A stretch of 56,887 nt of DNA from Acidobacteriota bacterium (GTDB lineage Bacteria; Acidobacteriota; Terriglobia; Terriglobales; Acidobacteriaceae): the NCBI GenBank assembly GCA_003225495.1, contig QIAJ01000091.1, positions 1 to 56,887 on the forward strand. The letters run 5' to 3'. A program made the position numbers and the translations under genes. Under the pieces are notes generated by a model. The model was not told where the DNA came from, searched no databases, and worked only from the letters and a program-made list of their open reading frames with translations. Within the stretch, counting starts at the first letter, position 1, and the number at the start of each line of letters is the position of its first letter. Shown here piece after piece: positions 9,074 through 17,720 of the stretch.

Positions 9074-9778
9074 ATGGCCAAGCCCTCCAAGACAGTTAAG
9101 CCTATCGTCAAGTCCTTTTCCGCACCTCTGGAGCATCTGCGCTCTGGATTAGGCTGGGTGGTCGCCTACGTGCCATTCGACGCGGTCGCAGTGTGGGGCA
9201 GCGGCCGCCGCCCCAAGGTTAAAGGTGAAATCAACGGCTTCGCCTTCCGCACATCTCTGTTTCCAACCAGCGACGGTCGGCAGTTTTTGCTGATTAACAA
9301 GCGGATGCAAAAAGAGGGCCACGCATTTGCCGGCGCTAAAGCCAGCTTTCGTCTGGAGCAGGACACAGAGGCACGCACGGTCACGATTCCCGCAGAACTG
9401 AAACGCGCGCTCGCCGAAGATCGCTCAGTCCTTCGTTGGTTCGAGAAACTGAACTACTCGATCCGCAAGTGGATCGTGGACTGGATCACCAACGTGAAAT
9501 CGGCCGACGCACGCGTCCGCCGTTCCGAGCAGGTTGCCGAACAATTGATGTCCACCATGGAGGCCGAACGCGAACTGCCTCCGATGCTGCAACTTGCTTT
9601 TGCACGCAATCCCCGTGCCCGCGAGGGGTGGGAGCGAATGTCCGCCACCCGCCGTCGTGCACAACTGCTTGCCATTTTTTACTACCGCACTCCTGACTCG
9701 CGCGCCCGGCGCTTAGCCAAAGTCGTAGAAGAGGCCGCCGCACTTGCCGAGAAGAAAGCCGCCAAACGAAACGAATGA
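9074..9778 (+). CDS. YdeI/OmpD-associated family protein with DUF1905 domain
   Basis: The N-terminal half (about residues 12-100) matches DUF1905, a small beta-barrel (WVVAYVPFDAVAVWGSGRRPKVKGEINGF split over the barrel strands). The C-terminal part contains the YdeI-type helical segment, with AFARNPRAREGWERMSATRR and RTPDSRARRLAKVVEEA. Family members have been linked to protection against bacteriocins or to outer-membrane stress in enterobacteria, but the biochemical role is not known. Its stop overlaps the next start in ATGA at 9775-9778, so the two genes are probably translationally coupled. Confidence 0.85.
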   Translation: MAKPSKTVKPIVKSFSAPLEHLRSGLGWVVAYVPFDAVAVWGSGRRPKVKGEINGFAFRTSLFPTSDGRQFLLINKRMQKEGHAFAGAKASFRLEQDTEARTVTIPAELKRALAEDRSVLRWFEKLNYSIRKWIVDWITNVKSADARVRRSEQVAEQLMSTMEAERELPPMLQLAFARNPRAREGWERMSATRRRAQLLAIFYYRTPDSRARRLAKVVEEAAALAEKKAAKRNE

Positions 9779-10758
9779 CCGATCATTTGGGCAAGAACCT
9801 GCTCTACCTTTCGCAGTCCGACGTGGCCGCTGCCAGCCTCAACATGTCAGAAATCATCGCCGCTCTCGAACGTATGTTCCGGGAAAAAGGCGAAGGGCGA
9901 GTGGAGATGCCGCCCAAGATCGGCATCCATCCTGCGCCTGACGCCTTCATTCACGCCATGCCTGCGGCGATCCCCGCGCAGAAAGCGGCCGGCATAAAGT
10001 GGGTGGGCGGATATCCCGGCAACAGCGCACGAGGCCTACCCTACATCAGTGGCCTGATCGTCCTCAACGATTTCGAAACCGGCATCCCGCTCGCGCTCAT
10101 GGACGCCACCTGGATCACAGCCAAACGCACCGGCGCCGCCACCGCGCTCTCAGCGAAATATCTCGCGCGTCCTGACTCCGCCACTGTCGGCATTCTCGGC
10201 TGCGGCGTGCAGGGACGAAGCAACCTGGAAGCACTCAAGATTCTATTCCCAATAAAGAAGGTCTATGCCTACGATACGCACGCCGATCGCGGTGCCCGCT
10301 ACGCCGAGGAGATGTCCGCTCAGTTGGGAATTGAAGCAGCCTCTGTACCCGAACCGATGCAGGCCATCGTCAATAGCGACATCGTGGTAACCGCCGGCCC
10401 AATCCTTCGGAAGCCGCACGCAACCATTCAGCGCGGCTGGCTACAGAGAGGCGCTTTCGCCTCACTCGTGGATTTCGATTCTTACTGGCATTCCGATGCC
10501 CTTCACGAGTCCGACAAATTCTGCACCGACGATGTTCCCCAGCTGCACCATTACCGCGACATCGGATACTTTCAGAACATTCCTCCTATCCATGCTGATC
10601 TCGGCGAGTTAGTCACTGGCCGAAAGCCCGGCCGCGAGAAGCCCGACGAACGCACTATGGCCTGCAACCTCGGCCTCGCTCTTGATGACATGACAACCGC
10701 ACCGCTGATTTATCGGCGCGCGCTGGAGAAGGGAATTGGAACATGGTTAGCGCTTTAG
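9775..10758 (+). CDS. Ornithine cyclodeaminase / mu-crystallin family NAD(P)-dependent enzyme
   Basis: Length (327 aa) and motifs fit the family: the substrate-binding IKWVGGYPGN with the conserved Lys, the helix LMDATWITAKRTGAATALSAKYLAR, the Rossmann loop GILGCGVQGRSN, and LVDFDSYW near the active site. Members catalyse ornithine cyclodeamination, imine reduction or alanine/lysine dehydrogenation, or serve as ketimine reductases. The substrate cannot be assigned here because no amino-acid catabolic genes flank it. It overlaps the preceding YdeI-family gene by 4 nt and likely shares its mRNA. Confidence 0.9.
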   Translation: MTDHLGKNLLYLSQSDVAAASLNMSEIIAALERMFREKGEGRVEMPPKIGIHPAPDAFIHAMPAAIPAQKAAGIKWVGGYPGNSARGLPYISGLIVLNDFETGIPLALMDATWITAKRTGAATALSAKYLARPDSATVGILGCGVQGRSNLEALKILFPIKKVYAYDTHADRGARYAEEMSAQLGIEAASVPEPMQAIVNSDIVVTAGPILRKPHATIQRGWLQRGAFASLVDFDSYWHSDALHESDKFCTDDVPQLHHYRDIGYFQNIPPIHADLGELVTGRKPGREKPDERTMACNLGLALDDMTTAPLIYRRALEKGIGTWLAL

Positions 10759-10858
10759 AATTTGAATCGAGGCTGCAGCATTGAGTTGCGGCACAATTCT
10801 GACCATCGACTTGCCGGAAGCGAGAGAGTCGAAGGGTGAGATTACCAAGCACCCGTAG

Positions 10859-11698
10859 TCAGGATTGAGAGGACTTCCGTTCCATGCACTGGATCAGGTC
10901 CTGCGTCGTTACCGATCGGTCGAGGAAAGTAAACTGGCCTCGGTCATTGACTTCGCGCGCAGCATCAAGCAGTCCTGTCATGGCCGCGCGATAGAGTGAA
11001 GTCGCGAGGCTGATGCGCTTGACTCCGGCCTCGGCGAGTTCACTCACCGAAAATGATTTTCCTTTGATGCCCACCATGAAATTGACCGGCTTCGACACCG
11101 CCGCACAGACGGCTCGTACCGAAGCAATATCCGACAGTCCGGGCGCAAACAGAACATCAGCCCCAGCTTTTTCAAACGCCTGAAGGCGACGGATGGTGTC
11201 ATCCAGGCGCGGATTCGCAAACATAAGATTGTGCGCCCGCGCGGTCAGGATAAAGGGAAAAGGGAGCGCCCGTGCCGCTTGGGCGGCAGTTGCAATCCGT
11301 TCGACGGCCAGGCGATCATCGTAAAGGGGATTCTCCTCGTCGCCGGTTGTGTCTTCAATTGTGCATCCAACCAGCCCCGCGTCGGCTGCCAGTCGGATCG
11401 TCGTTGCCACAGCTTCTGGAGAGTGGCCGAATCCGTTTTCGAGATCGGCCGAGACAGGCAAGTCGGTCGCATCGACAATCATGCGAGAGTGCGTTAGAGC
11501 CTCATCCCGCGTAAGGAGGCCATCGCGTCGGCCGATCGCACAGGCCGAGGCGGCGCTCGATGTAGCCAATGCCTGGAAGTTCAGCCCGGCGAGAATGCGC
11601 GCAGAGCCGATATCCCAAGGATTGGGAATGACGAACGCGCCCGGCCTTTCATGAAGTGCTCGGAATCGTTCTGCCTTTTCTGCCTGCGTAAGCTTCAT
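10859..11698 (-). CDS. Isocitrate lyase / PEP mutase superfamily protein
   Basis: The protein (279 aa from ATG 11698, MKLTQAEKAERFRALHE) is a TIM-barrel of the ICL/PEPM superfamily. Visible are NPWDIGSARIL near the N-terminus, the acidic metal-binding strand LPVSADLENGFG, and GCTIEDTTGDEENPLYD. Also present are the barrel strands FILTARAHN and GADVLFAPG, and the late VNFMVG strand. The Cys-His catalytic loop of true isocitrate lyases is absent, so it belongs with the 2,3-dimethylmalate lyase, oxaloacetate hydrolase or carboxyphosphonate mutase-like members. Specific reaction undetermined. An in-frame extension to 11800 lacks family features. It diverges from the S9 peptidase gene. Confidence 0.9.
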   Translation of the reverse strand: MKLTQAEKAERFRALHERPGAFVIPNPWDIGSARILAGLNFQALATSSAASACAIGRRDGLLTRDEALTHSRMIVDATDLPVSADLENGFGHSPEAVATTIRLAADAGLVGCTIEDTTGDEENPLYDDRLAVERIATAAQAARALPFPFILTARAHNLMFANPRLDDTIRRLQAFEKAGADVLFAPGLSDIASVRAVCAAVSKPVNFMVGIKGKSFSVSELAEAGVKRISLATSLYRAAMTGLLDAAREVNDRGQFTFLDRSVTTQDLIQCMERKSSQS

Positions 11699-11832
11699 GA
11701 AAGTACTTGAATGATCAAATCTCCACAATGCTACTCCGTCGCGGCTGGCGATGCAGGTTTGGGCGACACTCTGTTTGACACGTCCCGCTCTGAGTAGCAC
11801 AATGCCGATTCACTACACGTCACGAGGCCAGG

Positions 11833-14067
11833 ATGAAATTTCGTTTTTCCGCCATCATCATCGCGCTGGTAATTACCTCTTATATTTCCGCTCAGAATTC
11901 TTCCGGAAAGCGCTCCATCACTGAAAAAGATCTTTTCGATTTCGTGTGGATCGCCAACCCACAGGTTTCGCCGGACGGTTCCCGCGTCGCTTTTACGCGT
12001 GTTGTTGTCGACGAAAAGCGCACCGGCTACGAGACTTCGATCTGGAGCGTTGCCACCTCCGGCAGCGATTCTCCCGTTCGCCTCACCACCGGGAAGCACG
12101 ATGGGCAGCCTCGTTGGTCGCCGGACGGCAAGCGTCTCGTTTTCGTTCGCGGTGGAGAGAAAGACGACGCCGGTAAACCCAAGCCGGCGCAGCTCGCGAT
12201 TCTCTCCCTCGCGGGAGGGGAAGCCCGCATCATCACCGATCTGCCCAAAGGCGCGTCCGGCCCCCTCTGGTCGCCCGAGGGCAAGCGCATCGCTTTCTCC
12301 AGCTCCACCACGCCCGAGGACGTCGAAAAAGCCGAGCGCACGAAACAAGCCACCAAGCCTGGCGACGCAGTTTCCAAACCCGATTCAGCCAAAGACGCAC
12401 ATCTGGACAACGACCATGAGTCCGACGTCCACATCATCAGCCGCGCCATATATCGCGACAACGATGAGGGTTATCTCGATGCCAAACGTCACCAACACAT
12501 CTGGGTCATCGAGGTACCCGCAGGGTCCGATGAACGGACCAAGCCCATTCAACTCACGAGCGGCGACTACGATGAAGGCGAGGCCCGCTGGACGAACGAT
12601 GGTGCGCGCCTTTATTTCCTCACGACACGCATCGACGAGCCTTACTACGAAAACGGGGTCACGGACATCTACTCCGTCTCCTCCACTGGCGGCACGCCCG
12701 AAAAGCTCACCACAATTAAGATGGACATCGGCGACCTCACCCTTAGCCCCGACGGCCGGCGTCTCGCCTTCCACGCTTCTGCCTCGGAGCCTGTCCGCTC
12801 CTACTCGCAGCCCGATCTCTGGGTCATGGACATCGCTCCTAACGCGCAGCCCCGTAATCTCACCGCCAACTATGACTTCGACATGGGCGACTCCGTCTTC
12901 GGCGATAATGCCGCGCCGCGCGGAGGCAATGGACGAACTCTCCATTGGGCGCCGGACAGCAACTCTCTCTTCGACCTGGTTGCGAAGCAGGGCCGTACGC
13001 CAATCGTTCGCGTCGATGCGCAATCCGGCGGCGTCACCGAGATCACCCACGGAGAGCAGGCAGTACTCGATTACTCGACTACGCCCGACGCCCGCACCAC
13101 TATTGCCCTGGTCTCGACACCGGTCATGATCGGCGATCTCTATGCTGTCTCTGCCGATGGTGCTCAAACTCGACTTACTGATCCCAATAAGGCTCTCTGG
13201 TCACAGCTCAACCTCACCGCACCCGAAGAAATCAACTATAAAAGCTTCGACGGCAGGAATATCCAGGGATGGATTCAAAAGCCGCCTGCCTTCGATCCCA
13301 ACAAGAAATATCCTCTGATTCTCGACATACACGGCGGCCCGCATGCGGCGTATGGCTGGGTTTTCGATCATGAATTTCAATGGATGGCCGCGAAAGGCTA
13401 CGTCGTCCTTTACGTTAACCCTCGCGGATCGACCAGCTATGGACAGGACTTCGGCAACATTATTCAGTACCACTATCCCGGGGACGACCACCGTGACCTC
13501 ATGATCGGAATCGACGAGGTTCTCAAGCGGGGTTATGTCGATCCGAAAAAGCTTGCGATCACCGGAGGCAGTGGTGGAGGTGTTCTCACGAACTGGGCCG
13601 TTACCCACACCGACCGCTTCGCGGCCGCCGTTTCGCAGCGCGACATTTCGAACTGGGCCTCGTGGTGGTACACGGCCGATTTCACGCTCTTCCAGGCAAA
13701 GTGGTTCAAAGCTCCGCCCTTCGAGGATCCTCAGGACTACGCCAACCGCTCCGCCATCACGTTTGTGAAAAACATTCACACTCCCATCATGTTCGTTCTG
13801 GGCGACTCGGATTACCGCACTCCGCAAGACTCCGGCGGCGAGCAGTTATTCCGCGCTCTGAAGTATCTCAAGCGTCCCACCGCCATGGTCGTCTTCCCAC
13901 GCGAGACGCACGAACTCTCGCGCTCGGGCGAACCCTGGCACCGGATCGAGCGCCTCGAACATATCGTGGGGTGGTTCGACAAATACCTGATGGGAGTGCC
14001 ACACTCCGAGTACGATGTGCGTCCCGGGAAGTCCGATGTGAAAACCGGATCACCGTCGACCGATTGA
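11833..14067 (+). CDS. Secreted S9 family peptidase (acylaminoacyl-peptidase/prolyl oligopeptidase type)
   Basis: A signal peptide (MKFRFSAIIIALVITSYISAQ) leads into a beta-propeller with WD40-like PD40 blades. Recurring strands include NPQVSPDGSRVAFTR, QPRWSPDGKRLVFVR, PLWSPEGKRIAFSS and TLSPDGRRLAFHA. The C-terminal alpha/beta hydrolase domain has the oxyanion strand LDIHGGPH. The nucleophile is in GGSGGG (Ser580), the Asp in GDSDYRTP (about Asp660) and the His in ETHELSRSGEPWHR (His693). Length (744 aa) is normal. Such enzymes cleave short peptides in the periplasm; the propeller excludes folded proteins. A monocistronic gene with an AGG-type ribosome site. Confidence 0.94.
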   Translation: MKFRFSAIIIALVITSYISAQNSSGKRSITEKDLFDFVWIANPQVSPDGSRVAFTRVVVDEKRTGYETSIWSVATSGSDSPVRLTTGKHDGQPRWSPDGKRLVFVRGGEKDDAGKPKPAQLAILSLAGGEARIITDLPKGASGPLWSPEGKRIAFSSSTTPEDVEKAERTKQATKPGDAVSKPDSAKDAHLDNDHESDVHIISRAIYRDNDEGYLDAKRHQHIWVIEVPAGSDERTKPIQLTSGDYDEGEARWTNDGARLYFLTTRIDEPYYENGVTDIYSVSSTGGTPEKLTTIKMDIGDLTLSPDGRRLAFHASASEPVRSYSQPDLWVMDIAPNAQPRNLTANYDFDMGDSVFGDNAAPRGGNGRTLHWAPDSNSLFDLVAKQGRTPIVRVDAQSGGVTEITHGEQAVLDYSTTPDARTTIALVSTPVMIGDLYAVSADGAQTRLTDPNKALWSQLNLTAPEEINYKSFDGRNIQGWIQKPPAFDPNKKYPLILDIHGGPHAAYGWVFDHEFQWMAAKGYVVLYVNPRGSTSYGQDFGNIIQYHYPGDDHRDLMIGIDEVLKRGYVDPKKLAITGGSGGGVLTNWAVTHTDRFAAAVSQRDISNWASWWYTADFTLFQAKWFKAPPFEDPQDYANRSAITFVKNIHTPIMFVLGDSDYRTPQDSGGEQLFRALKYLKRPTAMVVFPRETHELSRSGEPWHRIERLEHIVGWFDKYLMGVPHSEYDVRPGKSDVKTGSPSTD

Positions 14068-14291
14068 ACTGACTCTCAGAAGTTGCTATCGCGGCGTCGC
14101 CCACGCCTTCTCACATATTTTTGCCATGCGTGAGCCAATTCCTCTGCGCTTGTCGCATGTCTAGATAGCGGCTGGATCAGTCCGCCTGCCGTGGAATCCC
14201 CGTCCCGGTGTTCTTGCAAGCTTTTCAGTGTTTTTTGCAGTTCTGCTTCCCTACGTCAGTACCTAGTCTCTCAATCGCTCAGGAGGAACCA

Positions 14292-15089
14292 ATGTCGCAC
14301 TCAACTACAAAACATGTTGTTATTGCCCTGGCACTACTCACGCTGACCCTATTCCTGGCATCCGCAGCTCAGGCGCAGGCTACCCTGACGATGGGACTTG
14401 CACTGGGCTCGGATCCGAACGGCGAGCCGATGTACACCGCATCTGTCACCAACACCAGCGGACTGGACGCACCGAATCTCACCGTTACTTACACGTTGCC
14501 GGCCGCCGAACTGCCGATATCTCCGTCGCCCAGCGGGGGCTGCCTCTTCACTCCTGGACCGTCGCATTTAACGGTGGTCTGCCAAATCCAAAACCTTAAC
14601 CCGAATCAGACCCACAATTTTGTGATCGCCGTGCATCCCACCGATACTTCGCCACAGGATGTCACCGCCGTAGCGCACGAGGATGGTGGCGGTAGCGCCA
14701 GCGCCTTCATCACGAGTCAGATCACGGGCGTCGGGCTCACCGAGATGCAGGTTACGATGATCTCCACCAACCCTGGCAAAGTCGGCGAGGCGCTCGTCTA
14801 TACCGTTACCGTGACCAACATCCAGGACGACGACGCCCGGAATGTCTTTGCGCTTCTGGCATTGCCGAAATTTACAACCTTCGTTTCCGCGACCAAAGGA
14901 TGCACCCATGGAATTCTGGTCAATTGCAAGCTTGGCCAGATGTCACCTGGCACCAGTAAGAGCGTTACCATTACCGTGCTTCCGACAGTCTCAGGATGGA
15001 CCCAGGCCACCGCCGGAGTCCGCCTCACCACGCCGGATCGCGACTTTACCAACAACAGCGCTGCCAACAGCGTCTGGATCAATCCGTAA
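14292..15089 (+). CDS. Secreted DUF11-repeat protein
   Basis: AGGAGG at 14281-14286 places the start at the ATG at 14292. The 265-aa protein has a clear signal peptide (VIALALLTLTLFLASAAQAQA) and two DUF11-type Ig-like domains. Each carries the diagnostic VTNTSGLDAPNLTVTYTLP or VTNIQDDDARNVFALLALP strand, a Cys-bearing GC segment and a closing strand. DUF11 domains are surface or extracellular beta-sandwich modules, often in adhesive or structural proteins. Four Cys could form two intra-domain disulfides. It is followed by a good terminator and stands alone. Confidence 0.85.
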   Translation: MSHSTTKHVVIALALLTLTLFLASAAQAQATLTMGLALGSDPNGEPMYTASVTNTSGLDAPNLTVTYTLPAAELPISPSPSGGCLFTPGPSHLTVVCQIQNLNPNQTHNFVIAVHPTDTSPQDVTAVAHEDGGGSASAFITSQITGVGLTEMQVTMISTNPGKVGEALVYTVTVTNIQDDDARNVFALLALPKFTTFVSATKGCTHGILVNCKLGQMSPGTSKSVTITVLPTVSGWTQATAGVRLTTPDRDFTNNSAANSVWINP

Positions 15090-15103
15090 CGTAGTTCCTG
15101 AAT

Positions 15104-15144
15104 CCCCTCCCTCGATTCCTGTTTGGGGGAGGGGCTTTCTCTTT
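15104..15144 (+). terminator. Rho-independent terminator after the DUF11 gene
   Basis: CCCCTCCC (15104-15111) pairs perfectly with GGGAGGGG (15127-15134) across a 15-nt loop and is followed by CTTTCTCTTT. It lies 15 nt after the stop codon. Confidence 0.7.
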
Positions 15145-15201
15145 GGCAACCTCGGAGCGATTTGCTTGCGACGGGCCAACCTTCGCGGGTCTCGCGCATC
15201 T

Positions 15202-15360
15202 ATGCTCGCCATGTCCGGTCCAAATTTTCCCGATCCTAGTCCCATGCCCCCACCCGAACCTGCAATCCCACCCGTTAGAGAACCGCCCGACGATGCGCCA
15301 CGGATGCCAAGATCTCCCGCTATCGATCCCGATGATCCGTCCGAGCCGAACCGAATCTGA
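15202..15360 (+). CDS. Small acidic proline-rich protein, 52 aa
   Basis: The frame beginning at ATG 15202 (or ATG 15211) encodes a peptide made largely of Pro, Asp, Glu and Arg, with PDPSPMPPPEPAIPP, VREPPDDAPRMP and the end DPDDPSEPNRI. The regular PDP/PPEP/DPDDP pattern is unlike a random frame, and similar short Pro-rich proteins ending in EP-x-R-(I/Y) are common in bacteria. No ribosome site is evident. No function can be given. Confidence 0.4.
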   Translation: MLAMSGPNFPDPSPMPPPEPAIPPVREPPDDAPRMPRSPAIDPDDPSEPNRI

Positions 15361-15424
15361 GAGCAGCCTTTCTTATTGGCCCTTCGTGAAGATTCACTCG
15401 ATCCGTTAGGGGGAAAGCATGCAG

Positions 15425-15443
15425 CCCACGGCATAACCGTGGG
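15425..15443. repeat. Intergenic palindrome (REP-like)
   Basis: CCCACGG, loop CATAA, then CCGTGGG. It lies in the gap between the Pro-rich small gene and the convergent FKBP gene and has no T-run, so it looks more like a dispersed palindrome than a terminator. Confidence 0.4.
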
Positions 15444-15526
15444 TGCAGGTTGGAAGGATTAGCCCCGAGCGGAAGGGAATGGAGCGCCCCGGCTACCTTC
15501 GCCAGAACGCACTTGCACTCCGTAAA

Positions 15527-16390
15527 TTACTTCTTCTCTTCAGTCGTCGGTTTCGCCGAATCGTTTTTCGGCTGAATGGACATCAACTCCACTTCGAAGA
15601 TCAACGTGGCGTCCGGTCCGATATCTGCTCCAGCGCCCCGCTCGGCATAGGCGAGGGAAGAGGGAATGAATAATTGCCATTTCGATCCCACCGGCATCAG
15701 TTGCAGCGCTTCGGTCCAACCCTTGATTACGCCGTTGACAGGAAACGTTGCCGGCTGGCCGCGCTTGTAAGAGCTATCGAATTCTGTACCGTTGATGAGA
15801 GTCCCGCGATAGTTGCAAACGACAGAATCGGTTGCGGCTGGTTTTGGTCCGTTGCCCGCTTTCAGGATTTTGTACTGGAGGCCGCTGGGCAGTGTAACAA
15901 CTCCCTCTTTTCCCTTGTTGGCAGCTAAAAACGCTTCGCCTTCCTTCTTATTCGCCTCTCCGGCTGCCTGCATCTTCTCCTGCTGCTTTTTCATCATGTC
16001 GGTCTGCACTTCCTTCAGCAAAGCTTGTGCCTCTTCTTGCGTCATCAGGGTCTTGCCGTTTGCCAGGGAAGTCCTCAAACCTTGGGCTACAAGATTCGGA
16101 TCGAACTCGACCGACTGCTTGCGCAGGCTGGTTCCCAGGTTCGCGCCAACATTCATTCCGAGCGCATAGCTGAATTTGTCTTTTTTGGTCTTGAGGAGTG
16201 CTGCACCGGCAACCGGAGCCTTAGTCGCGCCGGTCTTGGTCGCCGGAGCCTTCGGCTTTGCGGGCGCAGCCGGTTGCGCCTTTGCAGGAGCTGATTCAGT
16301 TTTTGCCGCGGGCGTTTCCTGCGCTTTTGCACTCCCAAGCAACATCATGCCTGCGGCCAATATCGGTAGGACTCGTGTGAAATTTCGCAT
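15527..16390 (-). CDS. Exported FKBP-type peptidyl-prolyl cis-trans isomerase (FklB/Mip type)
   Basis: A signal peptide (MRNFTRVLPILAAGMMLLGSAKAQ) precedes an Ala/Lys/Pro-rich linker. The FKBP N-terminal helical dimerisation domain follows (about residues 70-165: FSYALGMNVGANL, then a long charged helix with TDMMKKQQEKMQAAGEANKK). The C-terminal FKBP catalytic domain shows LPSGLQYKILKAGNG, VCNYRGTLINGTEFDSSY, VIKGWTEALQLMPVG, and the AYAERGAGADIGPDATLIF region. It catalyses prolyl isomerisation during folding of periplasmic proteins. Length and domain order match Mip/FklB proteins; the Ala/Pro-rich linker is longer than usual. It is upstream-adjacent to the aminotransferase gene in the same direction (41 nt gap). 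Confidence 0.95.
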   Translation of the reverse strand: MRNFTRVLPILAAGMMLLGSAKAQETPAAKTESAPAKAQPAAPAKPKAPATKTGATKAPVAGAALLKTKKDKFSYALGMNVGANLGTSLRKQSVEFDPNLVAQGLRTSLANGKTLMTQEEAQALLKEVQTDMMKKQQEKMQAAGEANKKEGEAFLAANKGKEGVVTLPSGLQYKILKAGNGPKPAATDSVVCNYRGTLINGTEFDSSYKRGQPATFPVNGVIKGWTEALQLMPVGSKWQLFIPSSLAYAERGAGADIGPDATLIFEVELMSIQPKNDSAKPTTEEKK

Positions 16391-16431
16391 GGATCTATTG
16401 TCCCATGCACCCGCTGCTCCGCAAAGTGTCG

Positions 16432-17577
16432 CTACATCGACATTTTGGAATTCGGCATCAGGTCCCAGACCCGCCAGAATTCTCTCATCGCTGCCGGCGT
16501 GCCCAGCGAAACTCGAACGTGATGGGTAAGAGGAGGGAAGTGTCGTCCGATCCGAATCTTGTTCTTTCGGAAATGATCAATGATGTCGTCGGCCGGCTGA
16601 TGTGCGTCCATCATCACAAAATTTGCGTGCGAATCGATAGGCTTCAACATGCGCGCCATCGCCTGGTTGAAGAATTCCTGCCGATCGTCCATGTTGCGTT
16701 TGACAAAATTCCTGACGCTTTCGGAATCGGCCAGTGCCGCTTTGCCGGCGGCTACCGCCGCACAATTCAGGTCGACGTCCGTGAGTAGACTACGCATTTT
16801 TTCCGCAAGGACGTGCTCTGTTACCCCATAACCAAGTCGCAGGCCCGCCATCGCGTAAACTTTCGAAAACGTTCGTATCACGATTACGCGCTCATTTCCC
16901 GCCGGCTGATCAAGAAATGAAACATAGCGTGCAGACGCATTCACGTAGTGGTGATAAGCCTCATCGATCAGGACGTACACGGTTGGCGGCAGCTTCCCCA
17001 GAAATGATTCGATGTCCGCTCGCGGAGTGAGACTGGCCGTGGGATTATTCGGATTGCAGATGTATACAAGCGCCGTTTTGGAATCCACCTTCGCCAGCAT
17101 CGCGTCGAGGTCGTGAGCAAAGGTCGGCGTCAGCGGCGCGGTGATGATCTCTGCCCCGATCGCCTTCGAGTATGTTGCCAGATCCTCATAGGTAGGCGAT
17201 GCCGTGATGACTGTTTTGCCAGGGCCGAGTAACGCGGCTGCGGCCAGTCGCAGAATGTCGGTGGATCCGCAACCGAGCACAACTCGATTCGACTTCACGT
17301 TATGAAGACGAGCGATGTCTTCCGTAAGCGAATCATAGTCGCGGAATGGATAACGGTTCGCCCGGCTGAGGGATTCCTGCACCGCCCACATCACTTTCTC
17401 CGACGGCCCGTAGGCGTTCTCATTGCTATCCAGCAGTAGAACTCCTTCCCGATCTCTCTCGGGACGCGCCGCCAATGTTGCCGCCTCGACGAGGGCGTCT
17501 CCAGCCCAGCCTGCAACCGATCCGGCAACAGTTCCAGCCGTCAGTGTGCGCAGAAATCCCCTGCGAGAAACAGGCAT
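16432..17577 (-). CDS. Tat-exported histidinol-phosphate-aminotransferase-like PLP enzyme
   Basis: A class I/II fold-type I aminotransferase with the HisC pattern. DSNENAYGPS opens the fold; GCGSTDIL is in the phosphate-binding region; CNPNNPT (174-180) and DEAYHHY (205-211) bind PLP. The Schiff-base Lys239 sits in RTFSKVYAMAGLRLGY. The N-terminus carries a twin-arginine signal, SRRGFLRTL, followed by a hydrophobic Ala/Gly stretch, so the holoenzyme should be folded with PLP in the cytoplasm and then exported. This is unusual for an aminotransferase of this type. No his genes are nearby, so histidine synthesis is unlikely; an amino-acid or modified-wall substrate in the periplasm is possible but is inference. 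Confidence 0.9.
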   Translation of the reverse strand: MPVSRRGFLRTLTAGTVAGSVAGWAGDALVEAATLAARPERDREGVLLLDSNENAYGPSEKVMWAVQESLSRANRYPFRDYDSLTEDIARLHNVKSNRVVLGCGSTDILRLAAAALLGPGKTVITASPTYEDLATYSKAIGAEIITAPLTPTFAHDLDAMLAKVDSKTALVYICNPNNPTASLTPRADIESFLGKLPPTVYVLIDEAYHHYVNASARYVSFLDQPAGNERVIVIRTFSKVYAMAGLRLGYGVTEHVLAEKMRSLLTDVDLNCAAVAAGKAALADSESVRNFVKRNMDDRQEFFNQAMARMLKPIDSHANFVMMDAHQPADDIIDHFRKNKIRIGRHFPPLTHHVRVSLGTPAAMREFWRVWDLMPNSKMSM

Positions 17578-17720
17578 TTCGCCCTCCTGAAGTTAATGCT
17601 GAACGATGATTGTGGCTCAACCGCGCAATGCCGGGCAATATCTTGCAAGGCGCGGACACGAGGGAATTCGAACTAGAAGATGAGCTGTCCCAGTCGCAAC
17701 AGCTCACCACAAAGAACTTC

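Noticed and set aside
12385-13167. 260-aa minus-strand open frame
   Set aside because: Shadow of the S9 peptidase; no domain features.
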